Of a DNA stretch of 64,000 bases, positions 42,778 through 51,173 are shown in pieces. Source of the stretch: Brevibacillus brevis (lineage in GTDB: Bacteria; Bacillota; Bacilli; Brevibacillales; Brevibacillaceae); NCBI RefSeq assembly GCF_022026395.1, contig NZ_CP041767.1, positions 1,189,501 through 1,253,500 of the forward strand. Reading direction: 5' to 3'. Below the pieces are notes generated by a model. It saw only the letters and a program-made list of their open reading frames with translations, did not search any database and was not told where the DNA came from. The position numbers and the translations under genes are program-made. How positions within the stretch are numbered: the first letter of the stretch is position 1; each line of letters starts with the position of its first letter.

Positions 42778-44301
42778 ATGGGTGCGATTGACTATTTGCT
42801 GAACGGATTTGCCACTGCCCTGCAATGGCAAAATATCATCTTTGCGTTTGTCGGCGTCTTGATCGGGACAGTAGTCGGTGTATTGCCAGGGATTGGGCCA
42901 ATCAGCGGCGTGGCCTTGTTGATTCCGGTGACAGCTTCGTTGACGAGTGGACTGCCGCCAGAAGCAGCGGCGACCAGTGCCATTATTTTGCTGGCAGGGG
43001 TATACTACGGAGCGATGTACGGTGGCTCTACCACTTCGATTTTGTTGAATACACCTGGTGAGTCATCTTCTGTCGTTACCGTACTGGACGGATACCCGAT
43101 GGCGAAGCAAGGAAGAGCGGGAGTCGCTCTCTCCATTGCTGCGATTGGTTCTTTTTTTGCAGGGCTTGTCTCGCTTATCGGTCTGGTATTTTTGGCAGAG
43201 CCACTCTCAGAAGTAGCGCTCAAGCTCAGTCCGGCAGATGAGTTTTCGCTGATGATCCTGGGGCTATGTGCACTGAGCGGGCTGGCAGGCAAGTCCGTGA
43301 CCAAAGCATTGATGATGACGGTTTTTGGCTTATTGATCGCGACGATCGGGCTGGACAATGTATCTGGCGTGGCGCGTTTTACCTTCGATATGCCTGAGCT
43401 ATATTCCGGTTTGGAATTTTTGACGATCGCCGTAGGGGTATTTGCGCTTGGAGAAGTGTTCAAGACGATCCTCGAGCGCGATGTGAATGAGGGAGAGATC
43501 GCCAAAATCTCCCGAATCATACCGACCAAGGAAGACTTGAAGGAAAGTGCTGGACCGATTCTCCGTGGATCACTGGTTGGATTCTTTAAAGGTATTGTTC
43601 CTGGTTCTGGTGCAACACTGGCATCCTTCCTTGCTTATTTGCTGGAAAAGAAAATCAGTAAAACGCCTGAAAAATTTGGCAAAGGAGCAATCGCTGGGGT
43701 AGCGGCTCCAGAGTCAGCGAACAACGCAGCATCTGGCGGGGCGATGATCCCACTTCTGACCTTGGGGATTCCGGGTACAGGGACGACAGCGGTATTGATG
43801 GGCGCACTGATTATGTACAACGTGCAGCCAGGTCCGCTCTTGTTTGAAGACCATCCGAACATCGCTTGGGGCTTGATCGCCAGTATGTTCATCGGAAACG
43901 TGATGCTCTTGATCCTCAATATGCCGCTCGTAAAGGTGTTTGCGAAGCTGATTGAGACGCCGCCTAAATATTTGATCCCGATGATCGTTGCCATTTCCGT
44001 GTTCGGTGTTTACGCAGTCCGTGTCTCCGTTTTTGATCTGGTCTTGCTACTCCTTTGTGGACTCGTGGGTTACTTTTTGGCGAAAAACGATTTCCCAATG
44101 GCTCCACTCGTTCTTGGCCTGGTCTTGGGTCCGATGATTGAAAACAATTTGCGACGCGCGCTGACGACGTCCAATGGTGATTTTTCTATCTTTATTCAAA
44201 AACCAGTTTCGCTAGTGTTTCTGATCATTGCGGTTCTCTGGATCACCATTCCCTTGATCATGAAAATGAGAGGGAAGAAAGTAATCGTGAACGAAGAATA
44301 G
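42778..44301 (+). CDS. tctA: TTT-family large membrane subunit TctA
   Basis: A 507-residue permease with about 12 helices. GVLPGIGPISGVALLIPVT, YYGAMYGGSTTSILLNTPGE and GIVPGSGATLASFLAYLLEK are diagnostic of TctA. The duplicated PGxGP/PGSGA motifs mark its two halves. AGGAGG lies 8 bases before ATG 42778, and the gene follows tctB by 12 bases. With TctC and TctB it makes a cation-driven carboxylate importer. Confidence 0.95.
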   Translation: MGAIDYLLNGFATALQWQNIIFAFVGVLIGTVVGVLPGIGPISGVALLIPVTASLTSGLPPEAAATSAIILLAGVYYGAMYGGSTTSILLNTPGESSSVVTVLDGYPMAKQGRAGVALSIAAIGSFFAGLVSLIGLVFLAEPLSEVALKLSPADEFSLMILGLCALSGLAGKSVTKALMMTVFGLLIATIGLDNVSGVARFTFDMPELYSGLEFLTIAVGVFALGEVFKTILERDVNEGEIAKISRIIPTKEDLKESAGPILRGSLVGFFKGIVPGSGATLASFLAYLLEKKISKTPEKFGKGAIAGVAAPESANNAASGGAMIPLLTLGIPGTGTTAVLMGALIMYNVQPGPLLFEDHPNIAWGLIASMFIGNVMLLILNMPLVKVFAKLIETPPKYLIPMIVAISVFGVYAVRVSVFDLVLLLLCGLVGYFLAKNDFPMAPLVLGLVLGPMIENNLRRALTTSNGDFSIFIQKPVSLVFLIIAVLWITIPLIMKMRGKKVIVNEE

Positions 44302-44316
44302 AGGAGGGAGATTCTC

Positions 44317-45099
44317 ATGCGCGATGACAAAAAGATCAAAGAGGAAGTCAAACAGCAGTTCGGTACGAATGCTGAAAAATATGTGAATAGCCAGACGCAT
44401 GCTACGGGAGAGGATCTCTCTCTCCTCACGCCTTGGCTGAATCCTTCGCCAGATTGGGTGTTTCTTGATGTGGCAACGGGCGGCGGTCATCTTTCCAAGG
44501 CAATCGCTCCACATGTCGGTCAAGTCTTTGCGACTGATTTGACACAGCCGATGCTTGCAGCGGCGCGAAACCATCTGAGATCCCACACAAGCAATGTCTT
44601 CTATGTGGTTGCGGATGCGGAGGCACTTCCGTTTTTGAGTGAATCCTTTGATGCAGTCGGGTGTAGAATCGCGGCCCATCATTTCCCGAACCCAGAGGCG
44701 TTTGTAAAAGAAGTGGCCCGAGTCCTGAAGCCGGGTGGAAAATTCGTGCTGATCGACAATATCGCAGCAGAGGATGAAAAGCTCGATCGATTTGTAAATA
44801 CGCTGGAGAAACTTCGGGATCACAGTCATGTACGAAGCTACTCACGGTCCGAATGGTTAACGTGGATCGAGCAAGAGGGATTGGTGGAGAGTCATTCGCG
44901 CATCCGTAAAAAGACGTTCCCGTATGCGACTTGGGTCAGACGTACGACTGAGACTGAGGAGCAGGTTGAGCAAGTAACCGCCCATATCACTAGTGCTGAT
45001 GAGGTAATCCAAGCCTACTTCGCGGTTGAAAAAGAAGGAGAGCAAGTCGTTTCCATTCAAGTTGATGAGTGGATGGCGTTGTTTGAGAAACCAGAATGA
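44317..45099 (+). CDS. Class I SAM-dependent methyltransferase at the end of the tct operon
   Basis: A 260-residue methyltransferase of the UbiE/type-11 group. FLDVATGGGHLSKAIAP is the SAM loop, TDLTQPML follows beta 2, and VARVLKPGGKFVLIDN follows the GxxD region. It begins 15 bases after tctA with AGGAGGGAG, so it belongs to the operon. A methylated carboxylate or an unrelated small molecule may be the substrate; nothing in the sequence decides. Confidence 0.88.
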   Translation: MRDDKKIKEEVKQQFGTNAEKYVNSQTHATGEDLSLLTPWLNPSPDWVFLDVATGGGHLSKAIAPHVGQVFATDLTQPMLAAARNHLRSHTSNVFYVVADAEALPFLSESFDAVGCRIAAHHFPNPEAFVKEVARVLKPGGKFVLIDNIAAEDEKLDRFVNTLEKLRDHSHVRSYSRSEWLTWIEQEGLVESHSRIRKKTFPYATWVRRTTETEEQVEQVTAHITSADEVIQAYFAVEKEGEQVVSIQVDEWMALFEKPE

Positions 45100-45123
45100 T
45101 ACGGACGATGTTTCCAAGCTGGT

Positions 45124-45160
45124 CCCCGCTTACAATCAAGCGGGGGCTTTTTCTTTTTTT
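45124..45160 (+). terminator. Terminator of the tct operon
   Basis: A perfect 8-bp stem (45124-45131 with 45138-45145) followed by a long T-rich tract. Confidence 0.85.
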
Positions 45161-45334
45161 GTATGGGTACCTAAGTAACGATTCGTAATGATAAAGAGGT
45201 TTTCGAGACGGTTTTTGGCATTATATTTTTAATTTTTTGCATCTGTATTTACTATTCGTTTGAATTCGGTCAATATAAAGTACGAATGGTCTATATGAAG
45301 GAAAATATGCTACTATAACCACAGGAGGTATGTG

Positions 45335-45787
45335 ATGGATGAGGTTGACCTGAGAATTGTTCAATTGCTCGAGGAAAACGGAAGGATATCTCATGAGGAA
45401 ATCAGCAAGCTGCTGCACATCTCGCGACCAGCTGTCCACCAACGGGTTGCCAAGCTTGAAAAGAATGGCGTTATCAAGGGATACCGTGGCATCATTGACT
45501 GGAGAAAATTAGAGCAAAGGCTCAAGGTATTGATCTTCGTCAAAGCAAGATGTCAGGACTTCAAAGGAATCACCGCAAAGATTATGAACGTTCAGGTACC
45601 GAACGTGACCATCATCGAATGCCAGCGGCTCGCTGGAGAGTGGTGTATGATGCTAAAAGTACGTGCGACGGCACCGGAAGATATCACCAATCTGATCGAT
45701 GAAATGGTTCAGTATGACGAAATACTGGAAACATCTACGACTTTCATCTTGTCGACGATCTACGAGGATGGCTGGAAAGAAATTTGA
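45335..45787 (+). CDS. Lrp/AsnC-family transcriptional regulator
   Basis: A 150-residue regulator with the N-terminal HTH (LLEENGRISHEEISKLLHISRPAVHQRVAKLEKNGVI) and a RAM-type ligand domain. AGGAGG stands 7 bases before ATG 45335. The EamA-type exporter starts 19 bases downstream, so this is probably an amino-acid-sensing regulator of that exporter. Confidence 0.92.
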   Translation: MDEVDLRIVQLLEENGRISHEEISKLLHISRPAVHQRVAKLEKNGVIKGYRGIIDWRKLEQRLKVLIFVKARCQDFKGITAKIMNVQVPNVTIIECQRLAGEWCMMLKVRATAPEDITNLIDEMVQYDEILETSTTFILSTIYEDGWKEI

Positions 45788-45806
45788 CAACCAAGGTGGA
45801 AACACA

Positions 45807-46772
45807 ATGACAGGAAAAAAAGATTCAAAATTATTTGTCGTTACGATTGCGTTGCTAGCTGTCTACCTGTTTTGGGGAGGCACGTATCTTGGAATGAAGA
45901 TCGCCATTGAGTCGATGCCACCCTTTATTATGGCTGGTGCGCGATTTTTTCTGGCGGGATCGATCCTGTTCCTGATTGGGCGTTGGAAAGGGGCAGACCT
46001 ACCCAGTGTTGCAGAATGGAGAGGAGCGGGAATTGTTGGGGCGTTGCTGCTTCTCGGGGGTAACGGTGTAGTAGCATGGGCACAACTCAAGGTACCGTCA
46101 GCAATCGCGTCCTTGCTGATCGCTACGGTTCCATTATGGATTCTCGTTTTCAACTGGATCGGTGGCAGCAAGAAAAAGCCAACAGTTGGAGTCATGGGAG
46201 GAATCCTGTTTGGATTGGCGGGGATCGCTGTGATGGTTATCCATCCCGAGAGCACAAGCAATCAAGGGATCGATACCATTGGAATCTTGGCGCTCCTGTT
46301 TGCCTCAATCAGTTGGGCAGTGGGATCGCTGTATTCGCGCCATGCAAAGCTCCCAGCATCACCGGTAATGGCAACGGCCTTGCAAATGATCATCGGGGGA
46401 ATTTTGTTGGGGATCGTGTCGCTGTTTCTCGACGATTGGACGAAGCTGCATCTATCGGAGATTACCCTTCGTTCCTGGATTGCCTTTGGCTACTTAGTTG
46501 GATTTGGTTCCATTGTCGCTTACACGTCGTACATTTGGCTTTTGAAAAATGCAGAGCCTTCCCTGGTCTCCACGTACGCTTATGTGAACCCGATTGTCGC
46601 AGTATTTCTAGGTTGGCTGATCGCTGATGAACAATTGACAAGCCAAACCTTGATTGCTGCTGTCATGATCATCGCATCCGTTGCCATCATCACGATGTTT
46701 CGGGAAAAGAGTCCAGGTGCGACACAACCGGTAGCAAGAAAAGAAAAAGGGAAGCTTCAGGTTCATAAATGA
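45807..46772 (+). CDS. EamA family (DMT) transporter
   Basis: A 321-residue drug/metabolite transporter with ten helices in two EamA repeats (YLFWGGTYLGMKIAIESMPPF in the first; GSIVAYTSYIWLLKNAEPSLVSTYAYVNPIVAVFLGW in the second). AAGGTGG precedes ATG 45807. Pairing with an Lrp-family gene is common for amino acid exporters. Confidence 0.92.
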   Translation: MTGKKDSKLFVVTIALLAVYLFWGGTYLGMKIAIESMPPFIMAGARFFLAGSILFLIGRWKGADLPSVAEWRGAGIVGALLLLGGNGVVAWAQLKVPSAIASLLIATVPLWILVFNWIGGSKKKPTVGVMGGILFGLAGIAVMVIHPESTSNQGIDTIGILALLFASISWAVGSLYSRHAKLPASPVMATALQMIIGGILLGIVSLFLDDWTKLHLSEITLRSWIAFGYLVGFGSIVAYTSYIWLLKNAEPSLVSTYAYVNPIVAVFLGWLIADEQLTSQTLIAAVMIIASVAIITMFREKSPGATQPVARKEKGKLQVHK

Positions 46773-46790
46773 GGCTTCCCTTCTTTTTGC
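46751..46790 (+). terminator. Terminator of lrp-eamA
   Basis: A 10-bp stem (46751-46760 with 46773-46782) overlapping the eamA stop, followed by TTCT5. Confidence 0.8.
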
Positions 46791-46799
46791 CATCTGGCA

Positions 46800-47519
46800 T
46801 TATTTTGCCGTTTTTTGCGGAACCCAGCGGTATTTTCGTTCCGGACGCCCGACTGTTCCATAGAACGTCTCGACAGTCACTTCATTAATAGAGACGAGAA
46901 ATTCGAGGTATCTGCGCACGGTCGAGTGACTCATGCCAGCCAGTGCAGCCAGATCATCGGCATTCATGCTTTGGGTGGTCTCCTGCATTTTGTCCCGGAT
47001 TAGCTTTAATGTCAGCTTGTCGATGCCTTTCGGGAGCGTAGTGACAGTCTCAACGGTTTTGGCAGCAGGAGTGTGTGCGGCTTTCGTAAACAGCTTGTCC
47101 ACTGCTGTCTGATCAATGGTTGTATGCTGCTGCAGCTGACGTCTCGTATTTGCATATTGCTCCAAGGTAGACATGAATTTATCGATCATAATCGGCTTGA
47201 TGATGTAGCTATATGCACCGCCACGTATCGCTTCTCTCACGGTTTCCACATCGTTTGCGGCTGTGATCATCACGACATCGATCCCGCGAAAATGCTTCCT
47301 AACTTCACGCAACAGGTCAATCCCGTTCATATCCGGCAAATAAATGTCCAAGAGCAGCACATCTGGCGTAACGACGTGAAGCATCTCCAGCGCCTGTTTT
47401 CCGGTCGTGGCCGTGGCAATAATCTGGAATCCTTCCAGTTTACTTGTGAATTGTTCATAGATTCTAGCTGCAATTTCGTCATCTTCCACGATCATGACGG
47501 TAATAGGTTTCTCAGACAT
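46800..47519 (-). CDS. Response regulator, CitT/DctR/DcuR type
   Basis: A 239-residue response regulator. The receiver domain has VEDDEIAARIYEQF, the phospho-acceptor Asp in LLLDIYLPDMNG, and KPIMIDKF. The C-terminal HTH contains MNADDLAALAGMSHSTVRRYLEFLV, the CitT-like output. ATG 47519 follows AGGAGG by 7 bases. It lies 14 bases after the kinase gene. With a tct operon 2 kb away it probably controls di-/tricarboxylate uptake. Confidence 0.93.
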   Translation of the reverse strand: MSEKPITVMIVEDDEIAARIYEQFTSKLEGFQIIATATTGKQALEMLHVVTPDVLLLDIYLPDMNGIDLLREVRKHFRGIDVVMITAANDVETVREAIRGGAYSYIIKPIMIDKFMSTLEQYANTRRQLQQHTTIDQTAVDKLFTKAAHTPAAKTVETVTTLPKGIDKLTLKLIRDKMQETTQSMNADDLAALAGMSHSTVRRYLEFLVSINEVTVETFYGTVGRPERKYRWVPQKTAK

Positions 47520-47533
47520 GGTGGATGGCCTCC

Positions 47534-49141
47534 TCATCTACTTGCTTTGTCCCATTTCTTGGGGACGACTACGGTGAAACGCGCTCCGCCAAGATCACTT
47601 TTCCCGAGTGAGATTTGCCCCTCTAACAGCTCGATGGCGTTTTTCACAATAGCCAAACCGAGTCCTCGATTTTCACCTGATTTCGTAGTGACACCGCTTT
47701 CAAAGATGCGGGGCTCCAATTCTTTTGATACCCCATGTCCATTGTCTTCGATATCGAAAATGATATCGCCACCCAAATCAGTAAAGGACACATGAACCAT
47801 TGCGTCAGAGCCTTTGTATTCGAGGGCAGCTTCCATCGCGTTGTCGATCAAATTGCCGAGAATAGTGACCAATACCTTTGTATCCAAGCTGTCAGGTACA
47901 TTTCCCAAATAGCTATCCTGATCAATTTCGAGTAATACCTTCAGTTCTTTGGAACGATTGATTTTCCCTAGCAGACAAGCTGCGATGAAGGGCTCTTTGA
48001 CTGAACTCATAATGAAGGCGAGAATATCCTGCCGTTCTTTTACTTCATCGGTGATGAGTTCGATTGCTTTGTCGTACTCCTTTAGCTTGAGGAGACCGTA
48101 AATGGTGTTCAAACGATTTAAATATTCGTGATTTTGCGCACGCATATTATCCGAAAAGGAACTGATCTTGGTAATTTCTTCGGTCAGCTGCTCGATTTCA
48201 GACTCTGGACGAAATGTGAAGACCACGCCTCTGATTTCATTATTGCTCAAAATAGGAGAGTAGTCGGTTATAAAAATTTCGTGTCCCAGCAAAATTTTGT
48301 AGTTCATTTCTTGTGTATTTCGATTGACAGAATGAATGATGTCGCGCAATTGCGGGCTAGCAATCGATTTCCCTACGGCCAAATCCTCTTGGAGGAGGGA
48401 ACGTGCGCGTTTATTCATCGAGACGACACGCCCTTGCATATCGACTGCTACCGTAGCATCGCGAATCGATTCAAGAATAGCTGCTTTTTCCGTAAACAAA
48501 AATGAGATTTCTTCTGGCTCAAGACCAAAGATCAAACGCTTGACTCTTCTTGCAATGATAAAAGCGCCAATCATTCCGATAACCAGCAGCATAAGAGACA
48601 AGGCGACGACCCTTTCCTTGTATTCCGCGACCTTTTTCTCTACATCACTCATGACATAGCCGACAGAGGAGACGCCAATGGTTTCGCCTTTCTTGTTGAC
48701 GATCGGTGTTTTCGCTTTGATAGCTGGACCTGAAATGCCTGTCCCACGATAAATGACCGATCGATTTTCTAAAAAGACGGGGTCATTGCTGGTTCCCATT
48801 GGTAATCCAATCTGCTTTGGGTCGTAGTGAGAGTACCGAATACCGTCCTTGTTTCCAATCACAACATAGCTGGCGCCCGTTTCCTTTCGAATGGTTTCGG
48901 CTATCGGTTGTATCACCTTGGAAGGATGATCGGTCCCAAAGGCTGCAATGATGCGTTCGTCCATGGCAGATAGCTTGGCGACCGTCATGGCTTGCTGTCC
49001 AATATAGCGATCCAAAATGTCATCTAATATGAGGGAAAATAAGGCAGTTCCTATCCCCATGCTGATCAGGACAACGATGGAAATGAGGAGAACCATTTGG
49101 GTCAAGAGGCTGATGCGGGCTTTTTTTGGTGTATGAACCAT
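47534..49141 (-). CDS. Sensor histidine kinase, CitS/DcuS type
   Basis: A 535-residue membrane kinase: helix 1 (about 12-40), extracellular PAS/Cache-like ligand domain (about 41-175, with GASYVVIGNKDGIRYSHYDPKQIG), helix 2 (about 180-200), cytoplasmic PAS, the H-box MRAQNHEYLNRLNTIYGLL with the phosphorylated His, and an ATPase domain with NLIDNAMEAALE and GLGLAIVKNAIELL. Family members sense citrate, malate or fumarate outside the cell. Two cre-like sequences lie upstream. Confidence 0.94.
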   Translation of the reverse strand: MVHTPKKARISLLTQMVLLISIVVLISMGIGTALFSLILDDILDRYIGQQAMTVAKLSAMDERIIAAFGTDHPSKVIQPIAETIRKETGASYVVIGNKDGIRYSHYDPKQIGLPMGTSNDPVFLENRSVIYRGTGISGPAIKAKTPIVNKKGETIGVSSVGYVMSDVEKKVAEYKERVVALSLMLLVIGMIGAFIIARRVKRLIFGLEPEEISFLFTEKAAILESIRDATVAVDMQGRVVSMNKRARSLLQEDLAVGKSIASPQLRDIIHSVNRNTQEMNYKILLGHEIFITDYSPILSNNEIRGVVFTFRPESEIEQLTEEITKISSFSDNMRAQNHEYLNRLNTIYGLLKLKEYDKAIELITDEVKERQDILAFIMSSVKEPFIAACLLGKINRSKELKVLLEIDQDSYLGNVPDSLDTKVLVTILGNLIDNAMEAALEYKGSDAMVHVSFTDLGGDIIFDIEDNGHGVSKELEPRIFESGVTTKSGENRGLGLAIVKNAIELLEGQISLGKSDLGGARFTVVVPKKWDKASR

Positions 49142-49184
49142 GGGCAAACCACCTTCGATGACAGATCAAGATGCGATAAATGAA

Positions 49185-49225
49185 TGAAACCGTTTACTCT
49201 ATTCATTATAACAATAACGCTTTCA
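49185..49225 (-). promoter_or_regulatory. Cre-like sites upstream of the sensor kinase
   Basis: TGAAACCGTTTACT (49185-49198) fits the cre consensus at 13 of 14 positions. The reverse strand of 49212-49225 fits at 12. They stand 45-85 bases before the kinase start, so CcpA control of the two-component system is plausible. Confidence 0.5.
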
Positions 49226-49320
49226 CATTTGTGACACAAAGTAAATTTGTAACAATACGATAGCCAATAGGTTTATGAAAAAAGTTTTGACAAATTTTTT
49301 ATAAAAAATTGAACAAAATA

Positions 49321-49349
49321 TGAACAACAAGTGAATATTATGTTACAAT
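49321..49349 (+). promoter_or_regulatory. Promoter of the small membrane protein gene at 49408
   Basis: TGAACA-N17-TACAAT with an extended TGT just before the -10, in an AT-rich stretch. Confidence 0.6.
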
Positions 49350-49407
49350 AGGAGCATAAAACAAAAACGGTCACGCAAAAAATCTATGATGATAGGGGTT
49401 TTGTGTT

Positions 49408-49620
49408 ATGAATAACGATCGAAAAGCAGCAGATGTATTAAGATGGATGGCTTGGACAGTATTATTCGTAGGTGCCGTTATTATGGCTTTCACTGCAAAC
49501 GATTTCAGATCAGAGAACTTGCCGTTGATGGTGTCGATCGGATTTTTGATCGCTGGCATGAATATCTTCATTATGAGCACGGTGTTTCGCTTGATGACAC
49601 TAAAAAGAACTGACGCTTAA
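49408..49620 (+). CDS. Small two-helix membrane protein, unknown
   Basis: A 70-residue protein with two membrane helices (WMAWTVLFVGAVIMAFTA and LPLMVSIGFLIAGMNIFIMSTVF) and charged ends. An own promoter and two downstream terminators make it a single-gene unit. The ribosome site is weak (GGGG about 12 bases upstream). Similar short membrane proteins are common in Bacilli without known function. Confidence 0.65.
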   Translation: MNNDRKAADVLRWMAWTVLFVGAVIMAFTANDFRSENLPLMVSIGFLIAGMNIFIMSTVFRLMTLKRTDA

Positions 49621-49645
49621 GTTAGTTAAAAATAGTCCCATAATC

Positions 49646-49680
49646 CCTCTCATTTTCTTCATTATAATGAGAGGTTTTTT
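49646..49680 (+). terminator. First terminator after the small membrane gene
   Basis: A perfect 9-bp stem (49646-49654 with 49666-49674) followed by T6. Confidence 0.85.
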
Positions 49681-49698
49681 ATTTATACGGAAAATTGC

Positions 49699-49727
49699 CG
49701 TCAGCCAAATAAGGCTGGCGTTTTTTT
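49699..49727 (+). terminator. Second terminator after the small membrane gene
   Basis: An 8-bp stem (49699-49706 with 49713-49720, one GU) followed by T7. Confidence 0.8.
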
Positions 49728-49734
49728 GTTTTTT

Positions 49735-50163
49735 TTATTAAAAGTGAAAAGAAATCTTGACAATCCAAATTGGGTGGCATGACCAAAAATGGGTGTCAAA
49801 GATCATTACAGGAGAATCCTAACAAGAATATGATCAACTCGTGACTGGTATGTGAACACTTTGTAACAGAAAAGCTACGAAATATTGAACGTCGTTAAAA
49901 ACAAGTACAAAAGCTCGCAGACTCTGATAGTATGTATATGCGGCAAATAGTGAAGTTCACTTGTGTTAAAAAACCCCTATTGTGAGGAACTCTCGAAAAG
50001 TGTGAATGCACGTAAAAAAAGAAGGTTTTCCAAAACCTCGTTCGAGACCTCTCCATAGAGAGTGACTGCACTATCGACAAACGTGAGGCAAAGTTCACCC
50101 GAAAAGAACTGCGCTCTCAAAGTATTACATGCTCGTTGTTTGTGACTAGGAGGGATTAGGAGA
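49735..50163 (+). promoter_or_regulatory. Gene-free upstream region of qoxABCD
   Basis: About 430 bases without a gene. It contains a perfect AGTGAA-G-TTCACT dyad (49949-49961), a perfect AGGTTTTCCAAAACCT palindrome (50023-50038) and several TGTGAA/TTGTGTT half-sites. These fit binding by redox or catabolite regulators (Rex, ResD, Fnr), but none matches a consensus fully. No promoter could be fixed with confidence. Confidence 0.4.
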
Positions 50164-51150
50164 ATGAGCGGAGGAAAAATGCTGAGGCATATCCAGTTTT
50201 GGATCTTGGCAGTGTTGGGCACCGTTCTGCTGACAGGCTGTGGTAGCGAATACCTCGTCTTGAATCCAAAAGGACCTGTAGCAGAAACGCAGTACAATCT
50301 CATTATTATTTCCACGATATTGGTCGCTGTCATTATCGTTCCGGTTATTGCGCTTACCGCTTTCATTGTATACCGCTATCGGGATACACCGGGCAATAAA
50401 GCAAGTTACAAGCCGGAGTGGGCACACAGTACAACCCTAGAGGTAATTTGGTGGATTATTCCTATCGTTATCGTTGCATTGCTGGGTTACTTTACTGTCC
50501 GTGATGTTTATGTGTTAAAAGAAAACCCGAATAAAGAAGTTGCCCCTATGACCATTCAGGTTACGGCTTTGGACTGGAAATGGATGTTCACGTATCCAGA
50601 ACAAAATATCGCAACTGTTAACCATTTGGAGATTCCAGCAGGCGTACCGATTCGCTTCCAGGTATCTGCTGATGCACCGATGAACTCTTTCTGGGTTCCA
50701 GAATTGGGTGGACAGATTTATGCGATGGCGGGAATGGCTACTGAGTTGTATCTGCAAGCAGATGAACCAGGTACATTCGCTGGATTTAGCTCCAATTTCT
50801 CTGGTGAAGGCTTCGCTAAAATGCAGTTCGATGTAGTCGCAAAACCAAAAGATGAGTTCGATAAATGGGTGAAAGAAGTAAAAGGTACGACACCAGCTAT
50901 GACGAAGGCAGATTATGAAGAACTTCGCAAGCCTGGCGTGACAGATAAGTTTACGTATTCTGCATTCCCAGAAGGTATGTTTGAAGAGATCGTTGCGAAA
51001 TATGGCCATGGTCACGATATGGACTATGTGATGGAGAAAATGCCTGCGCCTGCAGGTGACAAGTCTTCTAGTGAGACTTCGCTAAATACGCAGCATAAGA
51101 CTGAATCGCACAACATGCCTGGAATGAATCATTCCAGTATGAACCACTAG
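50164..51150 (+). CDS. qoxA: Menaquinol oxidase (aa3-600 type) subunit II
   Basis: A 328-residue lipoprotein (lipobox LLTGC) with two membrane helices and a cupredoxin domain. The CuA ligands of cytochrome c oxidases are absent: the loop reads EPGTFAGFSSNFSGEGFAKM, so electrons come from quinol. Compared with B. subtilis QoxA the C-terminus is extended and ends in a Met/His-rich stretch (HNMPGMNHSSMNH). AGGAGGG precedes the ATG. First gene of the four-gene oxidase operon. Confidence 0.95.
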   Translation: MSGGKMLRHIQFWILAVLGTVLLTGCGSEYLVLNPKGPVAETQYNLIIISTILVAVIIVPVIALTAFIVYRYRDTPGNKASYKPEWAHSTTLEVIWWIIPIVIVALLGYFTVRDVYVLKENPNKEVAPMTIQVTALDWKWMFTYPEQNIATVNHLEIPAGVPIRFQVSADAPMNSFWVPELGGQIYAMAGMATELYLQADEPGTFAGFSSNFSGEGFAKMQFDVVAKPKDEFDKWVKEVKGTTPAMTKADYEELRKPGVTDKFTYSAFPEGMFEEIVAKYGHGHDMDYVMEKMPAPAGDKSSSETSLNTQHKTESHNMPGMNHSSMNH

Positions 51151-51173
51151 GCGAGAGGGAGGAGGAATACCAC

